64,000 bases of DNA, taken from contig NZ_AP022842.1 in assembly GCF_011398925.1 (NCBI RefSeq), positions 2,902,001 through 2,966,000 of the forward strand. Reading direction: 5' to 3'. The number at the start of each line of letters is the position of its first letter. Positions within the stretch are counted from its first letter, which is position 1. Positions 48,974 through 61,655 of this stretch are shown here, one piece after another. Made by a program: the position numbers and the translations under genes. The notes beneath the pieces were generated by a model that worked only from the letters and a program-made list of their open reading frames with translations, made no database searches and was not told the origin of the DNA. This DNA comes from Bacillus sp. KH172YL63 (GTDB taxonomy: Bacteria; Bacillota; Bacilli; Bacillales; Bacillaceae_B).

Positions 48974-49918
48974 TTATTTCACTGGTTTCTGTGCGATGAT
49001 CGCAACCCAGTCTTCCATCACCATGACTTCTTCAATCAAGAAGCCTGCTGCTTCCAATGAGTCACGGACCTCTTGCTTCTTAGGCTGGATGATACCGGAC
49101 GTGATGAAATAACCACCCGGTTTTACAAGCTCATAAGCATCCTCTGTAAAGCGAAGGATGATTTCTGCGAGGATGTTTGCGACAATCACATCTGCCTGGC
49201 CTGTTACACCGTTCAATAAATTATTTTCATCGACAGTTACTTTATCCTGAACTTTGTTCAATTTTACATTGAGTCTTGCCGAGCGCACCGCCACTTCATC
49301 AAGATCGTAGGCTCTTACCGAGTCCGCAGACAATAATGCAGAAGCGATCGATAGTACTCCAGAACCGGTTCCTACATCAATGACAGTGTCCTCTGGTTTT
49401 ACGATCCGTTCGAGTGCCTGAATGCACATGACGGTCGTCGGGTGTGTTCCTGTTCCAAATGCCATCCCCGGATCAAGCTCGATGATGAGCTCGTCACTGT
49501 GAACCGGTGTGTACTCTTCCCATGTAGGGACGATCGTGAACTTGTCGGAAATTTTCACAGGATGATAATATTTCTTCCATGCTGTAGCCCATTCCTCTTC
49601 ATTCACTTCAGAGATCTCGACTTTATTTTCACCGATATCGATATCATACGTAACCAGGTTCGTGATGCCCTGCTTGATTTCGTCCACTGTTTCGCCAAGG
49701 AAACTGTTGACCGGCAAGTAAGCTTTGACCATAACACCTTCGCTCGGATAATCATCAGGATTGAGTTGGTAGATCTCACCAAACATATCTTCTCTTTCTT
49801 TCCTTAATTCTGCCGGGTCTTCAATGACCACACCGCTTGCTCCTGATTCATGAAGAATGTTTGAAATCGGCTCTATCGCTTCATTCGTAGTAAGAATACT
49901 GATTTCTGACCATTTCAT
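48974..49918 (-). CDS. prmA: Ribosomal protein L11 methyltransferase PrmA
   Basis: 314 residues. The SAM-binding domain has [18 protein letters not shown], and VANILAEII is the catalytic-site motif. PrmA trimethylates L11. The substrate-binding part is N-terminal ([20 protein letters not shown]). 23 bp downstream of dnaJ; the heat-shock and rRNA modification genes are probably cotranscribed. Confidence 0.95.
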   Translation of the reverse strand: MKWSEISILTTNEAIEPISNILHESGASGVVIEDPAELRKEREDMFGEIYQLNPDDYPSEGVMVKAYLPVNSFLGETVDEIKQGITNLVTYDIDIGENKVEISEVNEEEWATAWKKYYHPVKISDKFTIVPTWEEYTPVHSDELIIELDPGMAFGTGTHPTTVMCIQALERIVKPEDTVIDVGTGSGVLSIASALLSADSVRAYDLDEVAVRSARLNVKLNKVQDKVTVDENNLLNGVTGQADVIVANILAEIILRFTEDAYELVKPGGYFITSGIIQPKKQEVRDSLEAAGFLIEEVMVMEDWVAIIAQKPVK

Positions 49919-49941
49919 TGATCTACCAACTCCGTTCTGAG

Positions 49942-51066
49942 TTATTCGCCTTTAAAGGCTTTTTTTACTTTATCAAAAAAACTTTCATGCTGTTCATCAG
50001 GGACCTGACCGCTGATATCTGCAAATTCTCTTAGTAATTGTTTTTGTTTATCCGTTAATTTTGACGGGGTGACAACCTTTACCTGTACATGCTGGTCACC
50101 GGTGCCATATCCTCTTACATTTGGAACCCCTTTGCCTTTCAGGCGGAATCTTGTGCCTGTTTGCGTTCCTGCAGGGACTTTCAGTTTCACTTTGCCGTGC
50201 AGCGTAGGCACTTCGATTTCATCCCCGAGTGCAGCCTGTGCAAACGTCACCGGCATCTCGCAGTAAATGTCATCACCGTTTCGTTCAAAGAAATCATGGG
50301 AACGCACATGGAATACAACATAAAGGTCGCCTGCCGGACCGCCGTTGATTCCCGGTTCACCCTGTCCGGTTACGCGCAGTTGTTGACCATCGTCGATACC
50401 AGCCGGGATCTTGACAGCAATTTTGCGGCGCTTTTGCACTTTCCCTGCTCCGCCACATGTCTTACATCTTTCCTTGATTTCTTTCCCTGTACCGTTACAG
50501 TAATGACAGACGCGTCTGTTCACGATCCGGCCGAAAGGTGTGTTTTGTTCCACATTCAATTGACCCGATCCATTACAATGTGAACATGTATTGACCTTCG
50601 TGCCAGGCTTGGCACCTGAACCGTCGCAAGTATCACATTCTTCTTCTCTCGGAATTTCGATTTCTGTGTCTTTTCCAAAGACCGCTTCTTCAAAGTTCAA
50701 GGACATTGTGTACTGAAGATCGGCACCCTGCCTTGGGGCATTTGGATCTCTTCTGCGGCCACCGCCGCCTCCGAAGAACGTATTGAAGATATCTTCAAAT
50801 CCTCCGAAACCGCCGCCGCCAAAGTCACCGCCTCCGAAGCCCTGATTAGGGTCCGTATGGCCGAAACGATCATATTGCGCACGTTTTTGGTCATCGCTCA
50901 GCACTTCATAAGCCTCTGAAATCTCTTTAAACTTTTCATCCGCATCCGCTTCTTTATTAATATCCGGATGATATTTTTTGGAGAGCTTGCGGTATGCTTT
51001 TTTCATTTCATCTTTTGAGGCACCTTTACTAACGCCCAGAACCTCATAATAGTCCCGTTTACTCAT
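49942..51066 (-). CDS. dnaJ: Chaperone DnaJ
   Basis: 374 residues. The J-domain (residues 1-70, with HPD) is followed by a Gly/Phe-rich stretch, four CxxCxGxG zinc repeats ([32 protein letters not shown]) and the C-terminal substrate-binding domain. It stimulates DnaK. It is separated from dnaK by 170 bp containing a strong terminator-like hairpin. Confidence 0.98.
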   Translation of the reverse strand: MSKRDYYEVLGVSKGASKDEMKKAYRKLSKKYHPDINKEADADEKFKEISEAYEVLSDDQKRAQYDRFGHTDPNQGFGGGDFGGGGFGGFEDIFNTFFGGGGGRRRDPNAPRQGADLQYTMSLNFEEAVFGKDTEIEIPREEECDTCDGSGAKPGTKVNTCSHCNGSGQLNVEQNTPFGRIVNRRVCHYCNGTGKEIKERCKTCGGAGKVQKRRKIAVKIPAGIDDGQQLRVTGQGEPGINGGPAGDLYVVFHVRSHDFFERNGDDIYCEMPVTFAQAALGDEIEVPTLHGKVKLKVPAGTQTGTRFRLKGKGVPNVRGYGTGDQHVQVKVVTPSKLTDKQKQLLREFADISGQVPDEQHESFFDKVKKAFKGE

Positions 51067-51183
51067 TAAAACACCACTCCCGAATCCTTTGCATAAAGGT
51101 TATTTTAACATTCCGCTTTCACTATTATCAATAAAAAGTGAATATTCATCTTAAATGTCCCGGAATAATCCCGGCAATCATAG

Positions 51184-51223
51184 AAAAAGTCAAAGCCAAG
51201 AACCGCCCTGACTTTGACTTTTT
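51184..51223 (-). terminator. Terminator between dnaK and dnaJ
   Basis: AAAAAGTCAAAG pairs over 12 bp with CTTTGACTTTTT around a 16-nt loop, with a T-run on the minus strand. It lies 14 bp past the dnaK stop, inside the heat-shock operon. Confidence 0.88.
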
Positions 51224-51236
51224 CGTTCGAACTGGA

Positions 51237-53102
<1,866 letters not shown>

Positions 53103-53105
53103 TTA

Positions 53106-53669
53106 TTATTGATTGACCTTCACCATGGAAGGACGGATTACTCTGTCTTTCAGTTTGTATCCCTTTTGGAATTCTTCTACCACGACATTGCTGTCGAAGT
53201 TCTCATCTTCGACTTGCATGACCGCTTGGTGCAAATGGGGATCAAACTCCTGACCCACTGCTTCGATCGGTTCCACTCCCTCTTTCTTAAGGGCGTCAAC
53301 AAGACTTCTGTGGACCATTTCCATTCCTTGAAGCAGTTGTTTCGTTTGCTCGTTATCAGCTTCTATATTCAAAGCACGCTCGAAATTATCAAGTGCTGGC
53401 AATAGTTCTGTAATCAATCCTTGAGCACGATATTTCTCCTTCGCCTCATTTTCAACATTGACGCGACGGCGGAAATTATCGAAATCTGCACGCAGTCTGA
53501 GATAGCGGTTTTCAGATTCATTCAGCTTTTCCTCTAATTGTGAAAGCTCATCTGATGGTTGCTGCTCTTCTGCTGCTTCTTCAGCTTGAGGCGCTTCAGC
53601 GAATACTTCTTCCACTTCGCCGTTTTCCTCTTTCATTTCCTGCTGCTCTTGTTTTGTTTCTTCAGACAT
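53106..53669 (-). CDS. grpE: Nucleotide exchange factor GrpE
   Basis: 187 residues from ATG 53669 with AAGGAGG 8 nt upstream; the GTG at 53678 overlaps the site. An acidic disordered N-terminus (residues 1-50) is followed by a long coiled coil ([17 protein letters not shown]) and a beta domain ending [20 protein letters not shown]. It releases ADP from DnaK. Confidence 0.97.
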   Translation of the reverse strand: MSEETKQEQQEMKEENGEVEEVFAEAPQAEEAAEEQQPSDELSQLEEKLNESENRYLRLRADFDNFRRRVNVENEAKEKYRAQGLITELLPALDNFERALNIEADNEQTKQLLQGMEMVHRSLVDALKKEGVEPIEAVGQEFDPHLHQAVMQVEDENFDSNVVVEEFQKGYKLKDRVIRPSMVKVNQ

Positions 53670-53776
53670 AACATTCACCTCCTTAAAAATCCTGACTGCT
53701 TTTCTTGCTATACGTACGCTGTAAGGAGCCGAAAAAAATGTTTCCGGACCTTATTTTCCTTTATTCAATATGTCCA

Positions 53777-54814
53777 CTAATCATCACTTTGATACAGCTT
53801 GGTAAGGACCTTGGACATATCGTTTGAGAAGAAATTAAGTAAGCTTACGACACGGGAATACTCCATGCGGGTAGGCCCGATGATCGCAATGGAACCTAAT
53901 TGCTCTTTGCCGATTGTATAAGTAGCGGTTATGAGACTGCAATTCTCCATAGCGAGATGATCATTTTCTTTGCCTATCTTGATGTTCAACCCTGTCGCTG
54001 ACGGGCGTATCAGGTTATAGATGCTATCTTCCTGTTCAATCATTTCCAGGAGCATCCGTACTTTTTGCACGTCGTTAAACTCGGGCTGGTTCAAAATATT
54101 GGTCTTGCCGCCAAAGAACAGTTTGTCTGTGACTGACGGGTTCAGGGATTCGGTGATGGAATGCAGGATAAAATCGTAATTCTGGATATGCTCTTTCAGT
54201 AAAAGGGCGACCTCCTTGAAAATTTTATCATGCAGTTCACTGATCGGGACACCTGAGAGCCGGTCATTCAAAATATGGACGAGTTTTTCAAGTTCTGCAG
54301 CATCCATGGTAGGCGGGATATGGAACAATTTGTTCTCAACATGTCCGTTATCCGTCACGATGATGGCGATCGCCGTATCTTTATTCAAAGGAATCAACTG
54401 AATCTTCTTCAATTTATTTTCCTTCAGGTCTGGACCCAATACGATCGTCGTGTAATTCGTCAGCTCTGAAAGGATCTTCGCAGACTTCTGGACGACCTTC
54501 TCCAATTCATACATGCGCTCTGTAAAGATGGAACGAAGTGCGTGCACATCGTTTCTCTTCAGCTTTTGCGGAGACAGCATATGGTCAACATAGTAACGGT
54601 ATCCCTTTTCGGACGGAACACGCCCTGAGGATGTATGTGTTTTTTCAAGAAAACCCAATTCCTCCAAATCAGCCATTTCATTTCGGATCGTGGCCGAGCT
54701 GAAGGAAATCTCATCCTTCTTGGACAAGCTTCTTGAACCGACGGGCTGAGCCGACAGAATGAAATCATCTATAATCACTTGAAGAATTAGAAGTTGTCGA
54801 TCTGTTAACAACAT
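53777..54814 (-). CDS. hrcA: Heat-inducible repressor HrcA
   Basis: 345 residues starting [20 protein letters not shown]. An N-terminal winged helix ([20 protein letters not shown]) binds CIRCE; a GAF-like dimerisation domain follows. ATG 54814 has AGGGG 5 nt upstream, the ATG at 54817 only 2 nt; the frame open to 54832 starts inside CIRCE. HrcA shuts off its own operon when GroEL is free. Confidence 0.96.
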   Translation of the reverse strand: MLLTDRQLLILQVIIDDFILSAQPVGSRSLSKKDEISFSSATIRNEMADLEELGFLEKTHTSSGRVPSEKGYRYYVDHMLSPQKLKRNDVHALRSIFTERMYELEKVVQKSAKILSELTNYTTIVLGPDLKENKLKKIQLIPLNKDTAIAIIVTDNGHVENKLFHIPPTMDAAELEKLVHILNDRLSGVPISELHDKIFKEVALLLKEHIQNYDFILHSITESLNPSVTDKLFFGGKTNILNQPEFNDVQKVRMLLEMIEQEDSIYNLIRPSATGLNIKIGKENDHLAMENCSLITATYTIGKEQLGSIAIIGPTRMEYSRVVSLLNFFSNDMSKVLTKLYQSDD

Positions 54815-54825
54815 CATCACCCCTG

Positions 54826-54852
54826 TTAGCACTCTCTCTGAACGAGTGCTAA
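54826..54852. promoter_or_regulatory. CIRCE operator
   Basis: TTAGCACTC, 9 bp, GAGTGCTAA: a perfect match to the consensus, just upstream of the hrcA binding site and downstream of the -10 box. Confidence 0.98.
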
Positions 54853-54863
54853 ATCTAATTAAT

Positions 54864-54892
54864 AAATTATCAAATCAGAAAAGGGATGTCAA
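54864..54892 (-). promoter_or_regulatory. Sigma-A promoter of the heat-shock operon
   Basis: Minus strand: TTGACA (54892-54887), 17 bp, TAATTT (54869-54864). The start point would fall at the edge of CIRCE. Confidence 0.75.
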
Positions 54893-54947
54893 TATATTAG
54901 ATTGTCTCTTTTCTCAGTCTTCTTTCAGGCCTATAAAAAGAGAGTAT

Positions 54948-55075
54948 GGGTTGATTTCTGCTTCAGGTGACCGCTTCCCCCGTGACTTGAGTAGCGCACG
55001 TCGGGCAAAAAGCCCTGTGAGTCTCCGCTTTCACGCGGTTCCCGGAGGATTAGGAGCACCCACCCTCAATCAGAT
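54948..55075. repeat. Decayed copy of the MITE-like element
   Basis: It begins GGTTGATTTCTGCTTCAGGTG and continues into CCGCTTCC, close to the reverse complement of the core at 44664-44989 (GGTTGATTTCCGCTCCAGATG...CGCTTTCC), and ends with a CAATCA remnant. The middle has diverged. Confidence 0.5.
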
Positions 55076-55083
55076 AAGGGTAA

Positions 55084-56211
55084 TTAGATCACACCCAGGA
55101 ATGATTGAAACACTTCATTTCCAAGAAAACGTCCCTGTTTCGTGAGCGCGACCCGGTCATCATCGACAGCAAGCAGTTCCCTCTTCACCATTTCATCTAT
55201 GGATGCTCCAAAGACCGATTCGATACTGCAGCCGAATTTCTGCTGAAAGATTTCCTTACTGACTCCCTCTACTTTACGAAGGCCGAGGAACATTTCTTCC
55301 TCCATCTTCTCTGACTGGGTGACCTGATGCTCCTGAATCGTCGGGAGTGAACCGTTCCCGATCGGATCCATATATTTCTTGAGGGGACCATAGTTCGAAT
55401 AACGTACTCCGTTTATATAACCATGTGCACCTGCACCTAAACCATAATATTCATTGTTGTCCCAATACACCAGGTTATGTTTGCTTTCATAACCCTGTTT
55501 CGCAAAGTTGCTGATTTCATACTGATTGATACCGTACTTCGCCATCGTTTCAATCAATAAGTCGTACATAGCCGCTTCCTGATCCTGAGATGGAAGTGAC
55601 AGCTTCCCTTTTCTCATTAAATTATAGAAAACCGTTTTCGGCTCCACGATCAATGAGTAAGCAGAATAATGGGGAAGGTCAAGATCCAGCGCCTTCTTTA
55701 AAGTATCTTCAAAGTCTTCTTCCGTTTGCTTCGGAAGACTGTAAATCAAATCAATGCTGATATTTGAAAATCCCACTCTTTGAGCGTTCTCAACAGAAGT
55801 ATACACATCACTGCTTTTATGTGTCCGGCCGATCCCTTTGAGCAGTTCGTCATTGAAAGACTGGACGCCGAAACTCAATCGGTTCACCCCGTGATCTTTC
55901 AAAACGCGGAGTTTGTCTTCCGATAAATCGCCGGGATTTGCTTCGAAAGTGAATTCCCCGTTTTCAAACGGCAGGTGGGATGTGATCGATTCGCACAGCT
56001 TATCCAACTGGCCTGCATCCAGGGACGTCGGGGTTCCGCCGCCGACAAAGATCGTGTCAAGCTTCTCCCGAGAGACAACCCTTTGCTTCATCTCTTCCCC
56101 GAGGCTGTTTAAATACCCATCAACCGGCTGGCCCTCCAGAAAGATTTTATTAAAATCACAATAGTGACAAATATGTTCGCAAAAAGGTATATGAATATAC
56201 GCTGATTTCAC
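55084..56211 (-). CDS. hemW: Haem chaperone/radical SAM protein HemW
   Basis: 375 residues. The radical SAM site is CEHICHYC close to the N-terminus (SAYIHIPFCEHICHYCDF), followed by FVGGGTPTSL and the HemN C-terminal domain. HemW is a haem-binding relative of HemN that lacks coproporphyrinogen oxidase activity. The start is GTG 56211 by homology (AAGGAGG about 10 nt upstream); TTG 56214 is an alternative. Confidence 0.93.
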   Translation of the reverse strand: MKSAYIHIPFCEHICHYCDFNKIFLEGQPVDGYLNSLGEEMKQRVVSREKLDTIFVGGGTPTSLDAGQLDKLCESITSHLPFENGEFTFEANPGDLSEDKLRVLKDHGVNRLSFGVQSFNDELLKGIGRTHKSSDVYTSVENAQRVGFSNISIDLIYSLPKQTEEDFEDTLKKALDLDLPHYSAYSLIVEPKTVFYNLMRKGKLSLPSQDQEAAMYDLLIETMAKYGINQYEISNFAKQGYESKHNLVYWDNNEYYGLGAGAHGYINGVRYSNYGPLKKYMDPIGNGSLPTIQEHQVTQSEKMEEEMFLGLRKVEGVSKEIFQQKFGCSIESVFGASIDEMVKRELLAVDDDRVALTKQGRFLGNEVFQSFLGVI

Positions 56212-56247
56212 CAAGTTTCTCCCTCCTTTTTGTGCATTCATAGAGAA

Positions 56248-56294
56248 AAGGGGGTAAGCAGCGCTTGTAGTGACAAGCCACTTCCCCCCTTTAT
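56248..56294 (-). terminator. Terminator of lepA
   Basis: AAAGGGGGGAAG pairs with CTTACCCCCTTTT (one bulge or mismatch) around a loop that itself contains GGCTTGT/ACAAGC. It lies between lepA and hemW. Confidence 0.8.
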
Positions 56295-56304
56295 CATCGA
56301 ACTT

Positions 56305-58137
56305 TTATTTTTTATCCGTATCATCCATTTTCAGGACGGCCATGAAGGCTTCTTGTGGTACTTCAACATTCCCGACAGATTTCATACGTTTTTTACCTTC
56401 TTTTTGCTTATCAAGAAGTTTACGTTTACGTGAAATATCTCCACCGTAACATTTCGCAAGGACGTTCTTACGGATCGCCTTGATGGTCGATCTCGCGACA
56501 ATCTTCTGTCCGATCGCTGCCTGTACCGGCACCTCGAATTGCTGTCTTGGAATTAATTCCTTCAGCTTTTCTACAATCAATTTACCGCGCTCATAAGCGA
56601 AATCACGGTGAACGATGAAGCTTAATGCATCGACGTTTTCGGCATTCAAGAGAATATCCATTTTCACAAGCTTGGATTCTTTGTATCCGATCAGCTCGTA
56701 ATCGAAAGACGCATATCCTTTCGTGTTGGACTTCAATTGATCGAAGAAATCATAGACGATTTCTGCAAGCGGGATTTCGTACACGATATTCACACGTGCC
56801 TCATCCATATACTGCATGTCGATGAAGTTTCCGCGTTTGCCTTGACAAAGCTCCATGACAGCACCCACATAATCATTCGGCACCATGATCGTCGCTTTGA
56901 CGTATGGCTCTTCCACATGATCTACTTTCTGCGGATCCGGCATCATGGACGGATTGTCGACTCTCACTTCTTCCCCGTCTGTCAATTTCACATGATAGAT
57001 TACGCTTGGCGCAGTCGTGATCAGGTCGATCTTGAATTCACGCTCGATCCGTTCCTGGATGATCTCCATATGAAGAAGTCCAAGGAATCCGCAGCGGAAT
57101 CCAAATCCTAATGCCTGGGATGTTTCCGGCTCATATTGCAGGGCCGAATCATTCAACTCAAGCTTTTCAAGCGCTTCTCTTAAATCGTTATAGCGGTTTG
57201 AATCAATTGGATATAATCCGCAGTACACCATCGGGTTCATTCGTCGGTAACCTGGAAGGGCCTCTTCTGCAGGATGGTTCGCAAGCGTGATGGTATCCCC
57301 TACGCGGGTATCCCCAACATTCTTGATTGCTGCAGTCAAGTATCCAACATCCCCGACCGTCAGTTCTTTTTGTCCGGTCGCTTTCGGGGTGAAGACACCG
57401 ATCTCGGTTACTTCGAACTCCTTGCCGGTTGCCATCATGCGGACTTTATCCCCTACTTTGACGCTTCCTTCCATCACACGGATGTATGCAACGACCCCTC
57501 TGTACGCATCATACAAAGAGTCAAAGATCAATGCCTTCAACGGGGCATCCGGATCTCCTTGTGGGGCTGGAACCTTTTCCACTACCTGCTCAAGGATTTC
57601 TTCAATCCCGATGCCGGCTTTCGCTGATGCAAGCACCGCCTCAGACGCATCAAGTCCAATGACATCTTCGACTTCTTGACGGACCCGTTCAGGATCAGCT
57701 GCCGGCAGGTCGATCTTGTTGATGACCGGCAGGATTTCAAGATTGTTATCCAAGGCTAGATATACGTTGGCAAGCGTCTGGGCTTCAATCCCCTGAGCGG
57801 CATCCACAACCAGGACGGCCCCTTCACACGCAGCTAAACTGCGGGATACTTCGTATGTAAAGTCTACGTGCCCCGGTGTATCAATCAGGTGGAAGATATA
57901 CTCTTCTCCATCCTTTGCTTGATACTTTAATTGCACAGAATTTAATTTAATCGTGATTCCACGTTCTCTTTCAAGATCCATCGAATCCAATAATTGCTCT
58001 TTCATTTCACGGGCAGTCAATGCTTTCGTCTTCTCAAGAATACGATCGGCAAGGGTAGATTTCCCATGGTCGATATGAGCGATGATTGAGAAGTTTCTAA
58101 TTCTCGATTGTCTTTCTAACTTTTCTTCACGGTTCAT
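56305..58137 (-). CDS. lepA: Elongation factor 4 (LepA)
   Basis: 610 residues. GTPase motifs [27 protein letters not shown], with a domain II, EF-G-like domains III and V and the LepA-specific C-terminal domain ([20 protein letters not shown]). It acts on ribosomes under stress or during 30S assembly. ATG 58137 has AGGAG upstream at ~11 nt. Confidence 0.97.
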   Translation of the reverse strand: MNREEKLERQSRIRNFSIIAHIDHGKSTLADRILEKTKALTAREMKEQLLDSMDLERERGITIKLNSVQLKYQAKDGEEYIFHLIDTPGHVDFTYEVSRSLAACEGAVLVVDAAQGIEAQTLANVYLALDNNLEILPVINKIDLPAADPERVRQEVEDVIGLDASEAVLASAKAGIGIEEILEQVVEKVPAPQGDPDAPLKALIFDSLYDAYRGVVAYIRVMEGSVKVGDKVRMMATGKEFEVTEIGVFTPKATGQKELTVGDVGYLTAAIKNVGDTRVGDTITLANHPAEEALPGYRRMNPMVYCGLYPIDSNRYNDLREALEKLELNDSALQYEPETSQALGFGFRCGFLGLLHMEIIQERIEREFKIDLITTAPSVIYHVKLTDGEEVRVDNPSMMPDPQKVDHVEEPYVKATIMVPNDYVGAVMELCQGKRGNFIDMQYMDEARVNIVYEIPLAEIVYDFFDQLKSNTKGYASFDYELIGYKESKLVKMDILLNAENVDALSFIVHRDFAYERGKLIVEKLKELIPRQQFEVPVQAAIGQKIVARSTIKAIRKNVLAKCYGGDISRKRKLLDKQKEGKKRMKSVGNVEVPQEAFMAVLKMDDTDKK

Positions 58138-58253
58138 TATACGTTCAACTCCTGTTATTTCCACACATGTACACTATTTTGAATTATAGCAGTAGACTAT
58201 ATATTATTCAATGTAAAGTAAAAGGCTATGCAGAATTCCCTCAAGCCTCCCAT

Positions 58254-58311
58254 AAAAAAATCCGAACACAACCGATACGTAACAAAGACATCGATTGAGC
58301 ATTCGGATTTT
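58254..58311 (-). terminator. Terminator of spoIIP-yqxA
   Basis: AAAATCCGAA on the minus strand pairs with TTCGGATTTT, with further pairing inward (CAATCGAT with GTATCGGTTG), followed by TTTTTTT. Confidence 0.85.
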
Positions 58312-58336
58312 CTTATGTCCCGATACACTTAATAAG

Positions 58337-58672
58337 TTAAATAAGCGATGCAATGAAATCCACGATCTCGCTGGTTATGCCTGCGATCGTGTCGGCGAGC
58401 ACTTTGCCGATCGAGGAAAATGCATTGAAGGCTTTCATCTCTTCCAACTTCTCTTTCTTTTCACTGAGCGTCTTCGACTCTACCTCATTTCCAAGAATCG
58501 ACGCCTCCACATTCCCGTCCCCGTCCTGTGTCACGCCGACAGGAGGGGTGAATTGCTGCTCGTCATGCCCCTTCATTTCAACGATCCCCTGATTCGCATA
58601 TTGCATGCCGATCAACACACCAAGAAATAAGGCGGAGACGAGAAGAGCACATTTAAAAAAGAATTTTGTCAT
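58337..58672 (-). CDS. yqxA: DUF3679 family protein YqxA
   Basis: 111 residues. An N-terminal membrane helix (CALLVSALFLGVLIGMQYAN) is followed by an extracytoplasmic, acidic region and an amphipathic C-terminus. It matches the YqxA/DUF3679 family, found next to spoIIP in Bacillus. Function unknown. AAAGGAT precedes the ATG. Confidence 0.82.
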   Translation of the reverse strand: MTKFFFKCALLVSALFLGVLIGMQYANQGIVEMKGHDEQQFTPPVGVTQDGDGNVEASILGNEVESKTLSEKKEKLEEMKAFNAFSSIGKVLADTIAGITSEIVDFIASLI

Positions 58673-58690
58673 GATCAGTCATCCTTTCCT

Positions 58691-59893
58691 TTACTGACTC
58701 AGAGGGGGGACGTCTTGGTTCACCTTTTCTGCCTGCCAGTAGTAGTCTGCGAATACTTCCGCGAAAGCGCCGGCCGTCCTGTCCAATTCCTCAAATGTAT
58801 TATCAACTCCGCCAAACTCTACAAGCATGGCATTACTAGAAAGATCTTGGTTGAATTTCCCGTTTGTACCGCTTCCCTTTTTCGCAATCACCCCACGTGA
58901 GATACCTTTGTACGTGGATTCGAGCAACCGGTGAAGTTCGGTTGCGACTTTGAGGTTTTCCTCATAATTCGGATGTTCTTCCCCTACAACAAAGGCAAGC
59001 TTCGCATATGTCTTTCCGTTGATCGTGCCGGTTGTCACCTTTCTTCTTTGTGAGTCCCGATGGATATCAACCAGATACAGCAAGTCTTTGTTGCTCGTCA
59101 TGGCCGCCTGCACCAACGGCCTCGACTCTTGATAGGCAGACCAGTAATCCAGCCCTTTGTTATGGAGATTCTGAATGACATCTGTTTTGTCTATACTCGT
59201 TCCGATCCCGAGCGTCTCCAGATCCTCCTTCACCATGTCACCGACTTTGGTGACGTTAATCTTCGAATGCATGGCTAAATCAGGATTGCTCACGCCTTCG
59301 AGATAAGGAAGGTATGATTCACGGGTGTGGGTAAAGTAAAGATGCACAGTCTTCTTATTACCGGTGGACAATGGCGGTGCAACATCTCCGCCTTTACTCT
59401 CCGATCCCTTCACGTCATCAAGATTTTTGAGCGGTGCGTCATTACCAGCATCAAGCGCTTCAGGAGGCGGGACCGATTCAATCGGCATATTGGTAAAGTC
59501 TGTCCCGTCCCCCGCCACCAGGATCTCTCCGTCGAAAATGGAGAATCCCGGCAATTCACGCCCAAGGAAACTTCTCGGATCTTCGAAGCGGATATTGGTG
59601 GCGACCTGGAACATAGCAGAAGATAGGCTCGGTAATGCCTCCTCTTCCTCAGGCAGTATGTGATGAAAAGACCGGTTTTCGAGAGCAAGGATTTTATACA
59701 GCGTTTTTCCTGTCACATGGGAAGCCGCTTGATTCAATGAATTCGATGTGATTCTGTACTCCGGGTTCAAAGAAGTGAGGAGACCGGTGATTGAAAAGAC
59801 CGAAAGCAATACACTGATGAAGATCAGCACACCTTTTACGATCGAGGTCATATTGATAGCGACAACATAAGTCGGGGGTTTATATGATCCCAT
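58691..59893 (-). CDS. spoIIP: Stage II sporulation protein P (SpoIIP)
   Basis: 400 residues. An N-terminal membrane anchor is followed by the SpoIIP amidase/endopeptidase domain (VHLYFTHTRESYLPYLEG, VDIHRDSQRR with the likely metal ligands, SSNAMLVEFGGVDNTFEEL). It degrades peptidoglycan during engulfment of the forespore with SpoIID and SpoIIM. ATG 59893 has AAAGGGTG 5 nt upstream; the TTG at 59917 is not used. Confidence 0.95.
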   Translation of the reverse strand: MGSYKPPTYVVAINMTSIVKGVLIFISVLLSVFSITGLLTSLNPEYRITSNSLNQAASHVTGKTLYKILALENRSFHHILPEEEEALPSLSSAMFQVATNIRFEDPRSFLGRELPGFSIFDGEILVAGDGTDFTNMPIESVPPPEALDAGNDAPLKNLDDVKGSESKGGDVAPPLSTGNKKTVHLYFTHTRESYLPYLEGVSNPDLAMHSKINVTKVGDMVKEDLETLGIGTSIDKTDVIQNLHNKGLDYWSAYQESRPLVQAAMTSNKDLLYLVDIHRDSQRRKVTTGTINGKTYAKLAFVVGEEHPNYEENLKVATELHRLLESTYKGISRGVIAKKGSGTNGKFNQDLSSNAMLVEFGGVDNTFEELDRTAGAFAEVFADYYWQAEKVNQDVPPLSQ

Positions 59894-60160
59894 CCTCTCA
59901 CCCTTTCTATTTCTCAACTCTAGTACAATCTATGACAATGCTAGAGCTGATAGAACTCCATTTAGTAGTCATTATGATGTTTTCCGATGAAAATTAAACA
60001 GGGGACTCTATTATTTTCGTAGGGGGAGAGGAATCTATGATTGTGGAAATCTTTTCAGTCTGAAAAGAGCTTGTTTATCGTTATATTCAAGTAAATGGAT
60101 CGCTCATGTCTTTCAAACGGAGGATCAGGTGAGGATCGAGGAGGCGTAAAGGGAGGATAA

Positions 60161-60266
60161 CGGCGAAATGTTTACTTTATCGGCGAAATCTCAGATATAA
60201 CGGCGATATTTTCATTTTATCGGCGAAATCCCGAATTTAACGGCGATATCCTATTTTTATCGGCGA
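60161..60266. repeat. Phased CGGCGA repeat array, exact 20-bp period
   Basis: CGGCGA begins at 60161, 60181, 60201, 60221, 60241 and 60261. The preceding bases alternate TAA and TAT, and the following bases are mostly AAAT or TATT/TATC, giving a 40-bp higher order. The spacer centres differ. Confidence 0.95.
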
Positions 60267-60295
60267 ACCGCCTTATCCTGTTAAACGTTACAAAT

Positions 60296-60331
60296 CAAAA
60301 CGCCCCAGGCGGGTTCCCCACCTAGAGGCGT
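60296..60331 (-). terminator. Terminator of gpr
   Basis: ACGCC pairs with GGCGT at the base and GGTGGG with CCCGCC inside; the minus strand continues TTTTGATTT. Confidence 0.7.
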
Positions 60332-60344
60332 CATCACTTCATGC

Positions 60345-61454
60345 TCATCGCGTCTGATAGCCGGTGTTTTCCTGATCCACCGCATCATGGAGCGCTGCAT
60401 TGAGACCGCTCGCAATCAGGTTGGCCATATCTTCCATGAACACGTCCACTTCCTTCGGGGTGACCATCAGATTATGGCCGATCGGCGAAAGAACTTCATG
60501 GATGAGCTTTCGCTTTTCCTGATCTTCCAGCGTCCCGACTATTCCCATGAACGTTTGACGATGCTCTGCTTCCGGAAGGTCTTCATCGGTTAATTTCCTT
60601 CTTTCACCGAAACTTAATCCCGCAGGGGCAAGTGACCGGGACGGTCTGTTCCCTTCCCTCATTTCTTTCCCGAAATGTTTCAGGAGAAAATCGACCGTGT
60701 CACTCACGATGGTGACGGCATCCAGGACGGTCGGGACACCGATGGCAATGACAGGTACACCCAGCGTTTCCTGATCCAGTCCTTTTCTCTTGTTTCCGAC
60801 ACCTGATCCAGGATGAATGCCCGTATCCGAAATTTGTATCGTCGAATTGACCCGCTCGATGGAACGGGAGGCAAGCGCATCAATTGCAATGATAAAGTCC
60901 GGCTTCGATTTCTCGACAACCCCGAAGATGATATCGCTCGTTTCAATCCCCGTCAGCCCCATCACCCCGGGCACGATGGTACTCACAGGCCGGTATCCTT
61001 CTTGTACAGATTCAGGCTGAAGTTCGAATAGATGTCTCGTTACAATGATATCTTCACAGACACGGGGCCCAAGTGAATCCGGCGTCACATTCCAGTTTCC
61101 GAGCCCGACGATCAAACAGCTTGCATTTTTATCGATCGCATTCTGCTTCAGGAATTGACTAAATTCATTAGCAAATACTTTTTCCACCCTTTGCTGCAGT
61201 TCTGAATCTTCTTCTCGGATGCCGTGGGCTTCGATGGTCAGATAGTTGCCCGGCTTCTTACCAATCTTTTCTTCACCTTCGGGCGTCACGGTGACAAGGG
61301 AAACCTTTACCCCGTCCTCATCTTTTTCTTTGATGATGACGCCTTGTATCGATGACGAATTCTCTGCTTGATCACCCACGACCATTTCCCTTGCTTCGAC
61401 GGCGAGGTCGGTACGGACTGAGTATTTACTTAAATCGATTTCTTCTTTTTTCAT
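60345..61454 (-). CDS. gpr: Germination protease Gpr
   Basis: 369 residues. Gpr degrades small acid-soluble spore proteins during germination. It is made as a zymogen; the N-terminal ~15 residues ([18 protein letters not shown]) contain the expected propeptide. Family motifs include [29 protein letters not shown] and [20 protein letters not shown] lies upstream of the ATG. Divergent from rpsT. Confidence 0.96.
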   Translation of the reverse strand: MKKEEIDLSKYSVRTDLAVEAREMVVGDQAENSSSIQGVIIKEKDEDGVKVSLVTVTPEGEEKIGKKPGNYLTIEAHGIREEDSELQQRVEKVFANEFSQFLKQNAIDKNASCLIVGLGNWNVTPDSLGPRVCEDIIVTRHLFELQPESVQEGYRPVSTIVPGVMGLTGIETSDIIFGVVEKSKPDFIIAIDALASRSIERVNSTIQISDTGIHPGSGVGNKRKGLDQETLGVPVIAIGVPTVLDAVTIVSDTVDFLLKHFGKEMREGNRPSRSLAPAGLSFGERRKLTDEDLPEAEHRQTFMGIVGTLEDQEKRKLIHEVLSPIGHNLMVTPKEVDVFMEDMANLIASGLNAALHDAVDQENTGYQTR

Positions 61455-61551
61455 AAGTGCTCTACCTCCAGGCTTGGTTCTGCATCAGTATTTTTTTATG
61501 TTTACCTTTTTGGTTCTTGTTCATTCACTCGTTTAATTTCGCGTCATAGTA

Positions 61552-61580
61552 TTGCAAAATCACAGTTCGTTTGATAGAAT
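61552..61580 (+). promoter_or_regulatory. Sigma-A promoter of rpsT
   Basis: TTGCAA, 17 bp, TAGAAT; 75 bp upstream of the start codon. Confidence 0.7.
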
Positions 61581-61655
61581 ATCATTTGTTCTTATTGTTT
61601 AGGAATTTAAATCGAGTCACATAGAATCTCGAACCTTTTATAGGAGGTGACAGAA

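Larger units (their letters stand above)
59894..60344. other. Intergenic region between spoIIP and gpr
   Basis: 451 bp. It holds the gpr terminator (60296-60331), the CGGCGA phased array (60161-60266) and a ~230-bp AT-rich left part that should carry the spoIIP promoter, which I cannot place. Confidence 0.7.
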
